Source: JANQJA01 sp047947185
Lineage (GTDB): Bacteria; Pseudomonadota; Gammaproteobacteria; Pseudomonadales; Azotimanducaceae
Assembly (NCBI GenBank): GCA_047947185.1
Contig: CP170502.1
Coordinates: 2,852,001 to 2,916,000, forward strand
DNA: 64,000 bases
Direction of reading: 5' to 3'
The notes under the pieces are model-generated. The model was not told the DNA's origin. It searched no databases and was given only the letters and a program-made list of their open reading frames with translations. Position numbers and translations under genes: made by a program. Shown in pieces: positions 10,640 through 17,588 of this stretch. How positions within the stretch are numbered: position 1 is the first letter of the stretch; the number at the start of each line of letters is the position of its first letter.

Positions 10640-11155
10640 CTATCTTGACGGCCGCTTTTCCAGCTTTCGCTGCAGCGTTCGTCGATGCAAGCCGAGGGCG
10701 CGTGCTGTCGCACTGATATTACCGTCGTTCTCCGCCAGCACACGCTGAATGTGTTCCCACTCGACACGATGCAGCGGCATCGGCTGAAGATCATCTGCCT
10801 CTGACGGCGGATCACCTTCAAGGGTCGCGATCACTTCGAGCACACCAACCGGTTTGGCAAGGTAATTGGAGGCACCCAGCTTGAGCGCCTGGACCGTGGA
10901 TGCAACGCTCGCATACCCGGTCAGCACAATCACCTTTGGAGGTCGCGACAGGGATAAAATGTCCGGGATCAGGGACATCGTGCTTGTCTGGCCCATCATG
11001 AGATCAAGCAACACATATTCGGATTCAAAATCCCGAATGCGGTTGACAATATCCTCCGCATGGTGAGCCACCGCGACATCGTACCCCTTGCGTTCTAGCG
11101 CTTCGCCAAGCACACGCGCAAACACCTCATCGTCATCGGCAATCAGCAGGCGCAT
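10640..11155 (-). CDS. RegA/PrrA/ActR-like response regulator
   Basis: An N-terminal receiver domain has the acidic pocket LLIADDDE, the phospho-acceptor Asp in YVLLDLMMG, the conserved Thr in VIVLTGYAS, and Lys in NYLAKPV. A short linker leads to a Fis-type helix-turn-helix (DGNISATARALGLHRRTLQRKL), the compact architecture of RegA/PrrA redox regulators. ATG 11155 lies one base after the kinase stop (TGA-G-ATG), suggesting translational coupling. An in-frame GTG at 11167 would overlap the kinase. It forms a two-gene operon with the kinase upstream. A 17-bp palindrome ahead of the kinase/receptor promoter recurs before the second TonB receptor and is a candidate target. Confidence 0.88.
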   Translation of the reverse strand: MRLLIADDDEVFARVLGEALERKGYDVAVAHHAEDIVNRIRDFESEYVLLDLMMGQTSTMSLIPDILSLSRPPKVIVLTGYASVASTVQALKLGASNYLAKPVGVLEVIATLEGDPPSEADDLQPMPLHRVEWEHIQRVLAENDGNISATARALGLHRRTLQRKLEKRPSR

Positions 11156-11156
11156 C

Positions 11157-12476
11157 TCATTCAACACCGGGGGCGTTCAGAGACGGCATGCGTATCCGGG
11201 CGATACAGCCTCGTTCACCCATTTCGAACTCGAGCGAGGCACCGATTCGCGAGAGGTAGCTTCTTGCGATCGTCAGCCCAACACCTGAGCCTCCGGGCTT
11301 GCTGGATCCCGTATCCATCCCCGGCACGGGGCCACCGCCCTCGTCTTCCACCTCTATCGAAACTTCGCTGTCACCCGTTGCTCGAACAATGATTCGACTT
11401 GCGGCTTTTTCCGCATTGGCGTCCGCCGCATTATCCAGAATGGTCGTCAGGCAATATTCGAGGCCCTCATCAACAAGTGTCGGTCTTGTGCTGTCTTCAC
11501 GAACAGTGACGGACATCAACGGATTTATGAGATTCCATTGCACGACCACACGCTCCAGCCAATCACCAATGGGTGCCAACCTGGCCTCTTCGACACGTTG
11601 CACGTTGGCCTGATCAAGAACGCCCGACAGACGTTGGCGACTCACTGTCAGCTGTTCGCGCGCGGTATCGATCGACGCGTTGTCGGGATACTTCTCTTTG
11701 AGCTCATCAAGAATGATCGCGACAGTCGACAACGGCGTCGACAACGAGTGAGCAGCAGCCGCAGCGAGCCCTCCGAGAGCAGTGACCTTCGTATCCTGCA
11801 GTATTCTTTCGCGCAGGCTCGCGATGCGCTCTGCTCGTGACCTGGCAAGCGAAGCAAGAAACGAGAGCGCGGCCACGCACACGATGGTACTGAGCAAAAA
11901 ATTGACCCACATGCCGACCACATGGAGCCCAAATCCTTCATGTCCACCCATGTGCTGGGCAACGAGAGGTTCATAGTAGAAGAGTTGGAGCGTATAACTG
12001 CAGACGGCCAATCCGCCAACTGCAAGTGCAAAGCGGAAGCGAAGTATGATGGCGCCCAGCGCGATCGGGACGAGATAGAGCGAAACGAAAGGATTCGTCG
12101 CTCCACCGGTAAGGTATAGGAGCGCCGACAGTACCAAGATCTCGACGAGGAGTTGAACCAGGACAATCGACTCCGCGTTCGCAAACGGACGCCGAACGAG
12201 TGTCAGCGAGTAAAGGTTCCACAGCACAAATAGGGTAACGATGAAAATCAGTTCGGCATACGGCAGGGCAAGGTCCATGACGAACCACAGGACCGCCAAT
12301 GCAAGGGCCTGTGCACCAGCCTCGAACCAATGCAGGGTCACGAGAAACCGGAGTGTTGTCAGTGTCGGTAGCGTAAGGCTGCCGAACTCGACCTCTTCAG
12401 ACTCTGCAGAAAAGGGGGCATTCGCCACCGGCATACCCACCTGTCGATCGAGTGTGGATTGCGATTCGCGGCTCAA
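11157..12476 (-). CDS. RegB/PrrB-like sensor histidine kinase
   Basis: 439 residues. About six hydrophobic helices span residues ~40-215, then come a short coiled linker, the H-box (AAAHSLSTPLSTV, His ~243), an N-box (LDNAADANAE) and G-boxes (DEGGG, GSGVGLTIARS). The loop GGATNPF (~124-130) matches the GGxxNPF quinone-binding heptapeptide known from RegB, so it probably senses the respiratory quinone pool. Two departures stand out. The H-box reads HSLSTP rather than the usual HELGTP. The segment REQLTVSRQRL carries Ser where, as I recall, RegB-type kinases have the redox-active Cys (REQxxRCR). Divergent from the copper receptor gene, with the operator-like palindrome between. Confidence 0.88.
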   Translation of the reverse strand: MSRESQSTLDRQVGMPVANAPFSAESEEVEFGSLTLPTLTTLRFLVTLHWFEAGAQALALAVLWFVMDLALPYAELIFIVTLFVLWNLYSLTLVRRPFANAESIVLVQLLVEILVLSALLYLTGGATNPFVSLYLVPIALGAIILRFRFALAVGGLAVCSYTLQLFYYEPLVAQHMGGHEGFGLHVVGMWVNFLLSTIVCVAALSFLASLARSRAERIASLRERILQDTKVTALGGLAAAAAHSLSTPLSTVAIILDELKEKYPDNASIDTAREQLTVSRQRLSGVLDQANVQRVEEARLAPIGDWLERVVVQWNLINPLMSVTVREDSTRPTLVDEGLEYCLTTILDNAADANAEKAASRIIVRATGDSEVSIEVEDEGGGPVPGMDTGSSKPGGSGVGLTIARSYLSRIGASLEFEMGERGCIARIRMPSLNAPGVE

Positions 12477-12547
12477 GATAGGGGCTTCCTCGCAGACTCT
12501 TGCGTGCGGAGCGGCAGTATAGCGCAGATCGTGTAAATCACAGGGTG

Positions 12548-12564
12548 TGCGACACTTTGCCGCA
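12548..12564 (+). promoter_or_regulatory. Operator-like near-palindrome, copy 1 (candidate RegA-type site)
   Basis: TGCGACACTTTGCCGCA lies between the divergent kinase (start 12476) and copper receptor (start 12622). It matches the site at 17472-17488 at 16 of 17 positions. The TGCGnC...GnCGCA half-site layout resembles the GC-rich inverted motifs bound by RegA/PrrA regulators. Assigning it to the neighbouring regulator is inference. Confidence 0.5.
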
Positions 12565-12621
12565 CTGGCGGAGAGTCCAGATGCCCTATCATAGGCATCT
12601 CACATTCAAGCAGAACTGTCG

Positions 12622-14688
12622 ATGAAAAGACGCCGTTTCCTTGCACACAAATCGCCACATGTCGTTGCAATCAGCCTGATCCTATCTCCCTGCCATTCAC
12701 TCGCTGAGAACGATCTGGAAGAAATGGTCGTGACCGCCGTGCGGACTGCTTCACCGCTCGAGATCGTCACCGACCCCAAGTCTCCTCGCCAGCCATTGCC
12801 GGCAAACGATGGCGCCGACTACCTGAAGTCCATTCCCGGATTCTCGGTGATCCGTAAAGGTGGTACCGACGGTGACCCGCTACTACGTGGTATGGGTGGG
12901 TCAAGGCTATCGATACTCGTCGACGGCGAGGTCATTCTCGGGGGTTGCAGCAATCGCATGGATCCACCGACGGCCTACGTATTTCCGGAGACGTTCGACA
13001 CGATTCGCGTCATCAAAGGACCGCAGAGCGTAAGGCACGGCCCGGGTAACTCGGCGGGCGCAGTGCTGTTCGAGCAGAATTTCTTTCGTCCGGCGGAGCC
13101 CAGCCTGGAAACACATGTAAGCCTCCTCGGAGCGAGCGCTGACCGGCGGGACGCCATGTTCGACGTCACATATTCTTCACCAACGCTGTCGACGGGCATT
13201 TCTGGCACCTCGGCTTCGGCTGGCAACTACACGGATGGCGACGACTTGGAAGTTCATTCAAAGTATTCCAGGTGGTCGACACGCGCACACGTTACCTATA
13301 CGCCAAGCGACCAAACCCGTATTGAACTCAATGCGACGCGCAGTGATGGAGAGGCCGCGTATGCTGATCGCGGCGTCGACGGCTCGAAGTTTTGGCGCGA
13401 GAATATCGGCCTCAAGTTTGCCGCTGAGAATCTCAACGGTGTCGTGCAGTCTGTCCACGGCCAGGTTTACTACAACTACGTCGATCATGTGATGGACAAT
13501 TACTCGTTGCGAGCGCCCACCGGGATGATGGCGAATCGGATGGCAATGAATCCCGATCGAGAGACCACCGGTGGCAGGCTGGCATTGTCACTTGCACCTG
13601 CGAACGGCGTCGACTTGATCGTAGGCCTGGATTTGCAGCGAAATATCCATATGAACCGCATGACGATGAACCAGGACATGGTCGCCTACGACACGCTGGC
13701 GAGAGTAGAAGATGCACGCTTCGATCAAATAGGCACCTTCGCTGAGGCAATCTACAGCCCAGCTGAAACCCGCCGGTTGATCGCTGGTATGCGAGTCGAC
13801 AACTGGGAAGTTCAGGATCCGAGACAGGTGATCAACATCAGCATGATGATGTCGGTGCCAAATCCAACCGCCGGCGAAAACCGCGAGGAAAGCCTGACCA
13901 GCGGTTTTGTCCGCTACGAAACCGACCTCTACCTGACCCCATCGATGCCAGCAACCGTTTATGCGGGTATCGGCCGCGCCGAACGCTTCCCCGACTATTG
14001 GGAGATGATTGCCAAAGAGACAGAAGACTCTGTTTCAGGTCTGGCGATCGATCCTGAACAGACCAATCAGATCGACATCGGCGTCCTCTTCAGGGGCAAT
14101 CGCGTGTCCGGGAGCATCTCCGCGTTCTACAACAGGATCGACGATTACCTGATGATCCAGTCCGGTTTCGCCAAACCAGCGATGATGGGCACCCGCATGG
14201 CGAGCATCGTGCGCAACATTGATGCGCGCTCCTATGGCTTCGAACTCGATGCTACCTACCGGATAAGCGACAACTGGAAAGTCGATCTCGCCCTTGCGAG
14301 CGTTCGCGGCACCAACGAGACTGACGATTCACCACTGGCGCAGTTGCCACCGCTGGAATCGCGGCTGGGAGTCACCTACGACAACAATCAGTGGTCTGTC
14401 GGTGTGTTGTGGCGTGCGCTCGCCTCACAAGACCGCATTGATCCTGGCAAGGGAAACATCGTTGGGCAGGATATCGGCCCTACAGCCTCAACCAACGTTA
14501 TCTCTCTCAACACGGGTTGGCGCGTCACACCTTCAGTCACCCTGACGGCAGGCGTCGACAACCTGCTTAACGAAACTTACGCGGAACACGTCAGTCGTGC
14601 AGGTGCCAGCATTCCCGGGTTCGTGCAGACGACCCGTGTGAACGAGCCAGGGCGAACCGCGTGGCTAAAAGCACAGTTCGATTTCTAA
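12622..14688 (+). CDS. TonB-dependent copper receptor, OprC/NosA-like
   Basis: 688 residues with a short basic/hydrophobic leader ending near LAEN, a TonB-box-like EEMVVTAVR, a plug domain and a long beta-barrel ending in aromatic F (AQFDF). The plug contains GGCSNRMDPPTAY followed by RVIKGPQSVRHGPGNSAG, the signature of the OprC/NosA copper-receptor family. Cys109 and Met113 form the CxxxM part of the copper site described for OprC. Barrel loops are methionine-rich (MMANRMAMN; HMNRMTMNQDM; MMMSVPNP), as expected for soft-metal binding. It probably imports copper across the outer membrane. Its 3' end is partly duplicated at 15849-15938. Confidence 0.88.
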   Translation: MKRRRFLAHKSPHVVAISLILSPCHSLAENDLEEMVVTAVRTASPLEIVTDPKSPRQPLPANDGADYLKSIPGFSVIRKGGTDGDPLLRGMGGSRLSILVDGEVILGGCSNRMDPPTAYVFPETFDTIRVIKGPQSVRHGPGNSAGAVLFEQNFFRPAEPSLETHVSLLGASADRRDAMFDVTYSSPTLSTGISGTSASAGNYTDGDDLEVHSKYSRWSTRAHVTYTPSDQTRIELNATRSDGEAAYADRGVDGSKFWRENIGLKFAAENLNGVVQSVHGQVYYNYVDHVMDNYSLRAPTGMMANRMAMNPDRETTGGRLALSLAPANGVDLIVGLDLQRNIHMNRMTMNQDMVAYDTLARVEDARFDQIGTFAEAIYSPAETRRLIAGMRVDNWEVQDPRQVINISMMMSVPNPTAGENREESLTSGFVRYETDLYLTPSMPATVYAGIGRAERFPDYWEMIAKETEDSVSGLAIDPEQTNQIDIGVLFRGNRVSGSISAFYNRIDDYLMIQSGFAKPAMMGTRMASIVRNIDARSYGFELDATYRISDNWKVDLALASVRGTNETDDSPLAQLPPLESRLGVTYDNNQWSVGVLWRALASQDRIDPGKGNIVGQDIGPTASTNVISLNTGWRVTPSVTLTAGVDNLLNETYAEHVSRAGASIPGFVQTTRVNEPGRTAWLKAQFDF

Positions 14689-14872
14689 GAACACATGCAG
14701 CCATGCAACACGGGGTCGATCTGACCGGAAACATTTTGTCTGCAAGCTAGCTGCCAATCGTCCCGGTGGTCACCAGGGTTACTTCAGCAAGTTCCTGAGA
14801 ATCGCCAGCCGCGAGGCGAGCAGGGTGTCGAGGATCATCGTCAGGCAAGGCACCGCAAAGGCGAGAGGAAAC
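14599..14872. repeat. Direct repeat copy 1 flanking the DJ-1 gene
   Basis: 274 bases, matching 15849-16114 with scattered substitutions and an ~8-base indel. It contains the last ~29 codons of the copper receptor (plus strand) and, on the minus strand, a decayed copy of the last ~30 codons of the PepSY gene (FPLAFAVPCLTMILD...LRNLLK). The receptor end is intact here. Confidence 0.85.
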
Positions 14873-14924
14873 TCGGCATTTGTGACGCTTGGTTTCGAGT
14901 TTAGATTGGAGGAGTATCCAGACA

Positions 14925-15800
14925 ATGACTATCGACAGACGTGCCCTTCTGGGCGGACTGACCGGCGCGGCGATGCTCGCGCCTTTCCTTGCGATTGAGC
15001 GGGCCATGGCACAGCACTCCGAGCACCCACCTCCGGCTGCGGGATCGCCCAGCCGCGAAGGGCAGCAGGCTATGGCCGCGCGCCATGACACGATGATGCA
15101 GGATCTTTTGGGTGAAAACCTGTTCAAGCAGGAGCAGGTTGCCATGTTATTGTTTCCCGGCTTCACCGCACTGGACCTGGTCGGTCCCCACTATTTCTTC
15201 GCCTGCATGTTCGGGGCGACCGTTCATTTGGTAACAACCGAACAGGATCTGGCGCCAGTGGCTTCGGATCTAGGTCTCGCGATTGCGCCAACCACGCGGT
15301 TGGCGGATGTCCCTGCCGATCTGGACGTGCTGTTTACCCCCGGTGGGTCCGTTGGCGTCCTCGAAGTGATGCGCAATGACGAAACGATGGACTGGTTCAG
15401 CGACCGCGCCTCGCGAGCGCGATACATTACCAGCGTCTGCACTGGATCGATGATCCTCGCGAAAGCCGGACTGCTCAAGGGCAAGCGGGCAACTTCACAT
15501 TGGGCGACCAGACCGGTGCTCGCCGAATTTGGCGCGATCCCGGTAGATGCTCGAGTGGTGAGGGATGGCAATATCCTCACCGGGGCAGGTGTTTCCGCAG
15601 GGATCGATTTCGCCATTAGGCTGGTCGAGATGCTGCGTGGTCGCAGCTATGCCGAAGGATTGGTACTGCAAGCCGAGTATGCGCCCGATCCGCCAATTGA
15701 TGCCGGATCACGCGAGACCGCGCCCGCCCCTATTGTCGAGATGTATGACGTTATGTTCGCACCTCTTGCAGAGCAGTTTCGTCAGCTTGCGACCAGCTGA
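14925..15800 (+). CDS. Exported DJ-1/PfpI-family protein (isonitrile hydratase-like)
   Basis: The ATG at 14925 follows a GGAGGA motif and begins MTIDRRALLGGLTGAAMLAP, a Tat-like leader with twin Arg, followed by a His/Pro-rich linker. The body is a DJ-1/PfpI fold: MLLFPGFTALDLVGP, the catalytic elbow TSVCTGSMILAKAGLL with nucleophile Cys, and KRATSHWATRPVLAEFGA, a block typical of isonitrile-hydratase-like members. The Tat export is unusual for this subgroup, and its substrate cannot be inferred. The gene sits entirely between two direct repeats made of its neighbours' 3' ends, so it was added to a pre-existing copper-receptor/PepSY pair. Confidence 0.82.
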   Translation: MTIDRRALLGGLTGAAMLAPFLAIERAMAQHSEHPPPAAGSPSREGQQAMAARHDTMMQDLLGENLFKQEQVAMLLFPGFTALDLVGPHYFFACMFGATVHLVTTEQDLAPVASDLGLAIAPTTRLADVPADLDVLFTPGGSVGVLEVMRNDETMDWFSDRASRARYITSVCTGSMILAKAGLLKGKRATSHWATRPVLAEFGAIPVDARVVRDGNILTGAGVSAGIDFAIRLVEMLRGRSYAEGLVLQAEYAPDPPIDAGSRETAPAPIVEMYDVMFAPLAEQFRQLATS

Positions 15801-15848
15801 ATAGGTCTGGTCCGCATATCTCCCGATATTCTCCGACGTTTCCGGCCC

Positions 15849-16114
15849 GCAGGAGCCAGCATTCCCGGGTTCGTGCAGACGACCCGTGTGAACGAGCCAG
15901 GGCGAACCGCGTGGCTAAAAGCACAGTTCGATTTCTAGAAACACATACAGCACGGCGTTAATCTGCCCGGCAACACTTTGTCTGCAAGCTTGCTGCAAAT
16001 CGTCCCGGTAGTCACCAGGGTTACTTCAGCAAGTTCCTTAGAATCGCCAGCCGCGAGACGAGCAGGATATCGAGGATCATCACCAGGCAAAGCACCGCAA
16101 AGGCGAGAGGAAAC
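15849..16114. repeat. Direct repeat copy 2 flanking the DJ-1 gene
   Basis: 266 bases, the partner of 14599-14872. It carries an orphan copy of the copper receptor's last codons, reaching a stop near 15936, and the genuine 3' end of the PepSY gene (stop 16021-16023). Here the PepSY end is intact and the receptor end is the orphan, the reverse of copy 1. Confidence 0.85.
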
Positions 16115-17388
16115 AGCGTACTGACGACGAGCAACAACATCATCACGACAGTCGCAGTGCGCCCGGACACCTTCCCCGGGGGCATGAGCCTGTAACCCGC
16201 CATCTTTGGACGTCGCTTCCACCACATCAGACATGCCGTCACCGCAAGCGAGATAACGCCCACACAAAGCAGGACGTTGAATGCAAGATTGATCGAGCCG
16301 ATATCTGCCTGATGTATTGCAATGCTCGTCGCCATAAGTTTGCCAGGTATCGAATATTGGGAATAGTCCACATCCGCCAGGACCTCACCCGAGTAACGAT
16401 CCATGTGCAGGGTTCTGTCCAGGCGTGGATCGCTAACATCACCCGACATGGTGACTGCAGAGATTGTCCAGGCGCCCATGTCGCCTTTTGGCAGGATCAC
16501 ACGGAATGTGTCGAAGCCAGCCTTCCGCGCGTACGAAACGACATCGTCAAGGCCGACGCCACTGCCTTCAGCCACTCGGTCCAGAGGCGTCGACGCGGGC
16601 AATGCGGTTTGCTCCAGCACCCATGGCGCGATCTTCCCGCCATGATTTTGATGCTTGTGGGACGCCGTCGAAGTAGGCGCACGCATTCGCTCTGCCGGAA
16701 ACGCGCTCCAGGCCTGCGTGAGCTTCTCACCCCAGATTGGGGTCCAGGCAAGGCCGGATATCAGGAAAAACAAGAGAATTGGCGCAAGCCAGAATCCGAG
16801 ACTGCCATGGACGCTACGAAGAAAAGAGCGGCCACCGGGCATGCGACGGGGAGTCAACCATCCACCAGTCTGATTCCTTGGAAACCAGAGACAGATCCCC
16901 GTCAAGACAAGCAGCACTGCAAGACTTGCGCCTGCCTCGACGATATAGTCACCGGCCTGGCCCAGCATCAGTGAACCGTGGATCTTCTTCGCGATCGCAT
17001 AGTAGGTTGTCGCCCGATCGAGCGTGCCGACAATCTCGGCACGATACGGATCGACAAAGACAGAAAGTGTCGGCTGCTGCCACGGCGGCAATGAAGCGTC
17101 GTCTGCAGCACTGATGACCACCTCGGCACTCCTGTTTGATGCCCTGGGAGGAACGTACACAGCCACGCTCGCTTTCGGATACCGGGCGATGACGGTGGCC
17201 ACCTGAGCCGAGGGTGCGATCGCGACGTCATCTTCCGAGACATAAAACAGGTCTCGGTGGTGGTAAGGCGACAAGGCGTTCCCCACCGCCATCACCAGAC
17301 CCGTCGCTGCCAGAACGAGCAGCAAGGGAATGACAACAACGCCGGCATAAAAATGCCAACGCCACATCGCGGCATAGTTCGAGGTCAA
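16021..17388 (-). CDS. PepSY-associated TM (PiuB-like) membrane protein
   Basis: 455 residues with four main hydrophobic segments (~10-35, ~160-180, ~205-230, ~375-400) and a further C-terminal hydrophobic stretch (~420-450). Typical elements are the N-terminal WRWHFYAGVVVIPLLL, the KKIHGSLMLGQAG motif, RSVHGSLGFWLAP and AIHQADIG, whose membrane-facing histidines are those of PepSY_TM/iron-regulated membrane proteins. A His-rich loop (HKHQNHGG) lies in the periplasmic region. Such proteins often accompany TonB receptors and are thought to help metal reduction or passage at the inner membrane. It is divergent from the second TonB receptor, with a palindromic operator between them, and convergent with the copper receptor. 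Copper or iron handling is inferred from context. Confidence 0.85.
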   Translation of the reverse strand: MTSNYAAMWRWHFYAGVVVIPLLLVLAATGLVMAVGNALSPYHHRDLFYVSEDDVAIAPSAQVATVIARYPKASVAVYVPPRASNRSAEVVISAADDASLPPWQQPTLSVFVDPYRAEIVGTLDRATTYYAIAKKIHGSLMLGQAGDYIVEAGASLAVLLVLTGICLWFPRNQTGGWLTPRRMPGGRSFLRSVHGSLGFWLAPILLFFLISGLAWTPIWGEKLTQAWSAFPAERMRAPTSTASHKHQNHGGKIAPWVLEQTALPASTPLDRVAEGSGVGLDDVVSYARKAGFDTFRVILPKGDMGAWTISAVTMSGDVSDPRLDRTLHMDRYSGEVLADVDYSQYSIPGKLMATSIAIHQADIGSINLAFNVLLCVGVISLAVTACLMWWKRRPKMAGYRLMPPGKVSGRTATVVMMLLLVVSTLFPLAFAVLCLVMILDILLVSRLAILRNLLK

Positions 17389-17471
17389 GACATATCCAGC
17401 CGATCAGCCATGCATTAGGATCCGGATCCAGAATTCCACAGTGAGTTTACTGGCCCCGCCCTTGTTTGGCC

Positions 17472-17488
17472 TGCGGCACTTTGCCGCA
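17472..17488 (+). promoter_or_regulatory. Operator-like palindrome, copy 2
   Basis: TGCGGCACTTTGCCGCA is the core of the perfect inverted repeat CCTGCGGCA-CTT-TGCCGCAGG (17470-17490). It lies between the divergent PepSY (start 17388) and TonB receptor (start 17589) genes and differs from 12548-12564 at one base. It is a candidate shared regulatory site for both transcription units. Confidence 0.55.
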
Positions 17489-17588
17489 GGTCGCCTGCGT
17501 CAATAAACCACACCGAAAGTGTGCCGCCGCGAGTTTAGAATTCTCGCCTCATCCAACGTCAAACTGAACTTGTCAGGGGGTCTAGCAC

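Noticed and set aside
10503..10900. Short similarity between CCAGCTTGAGTGCCTGGACC (10503) and a piece of the RegA-like gene (10876)
   Set aside because: Only about 20 of 23 bases, no extension on either side; likely chance or a trivial duplication.
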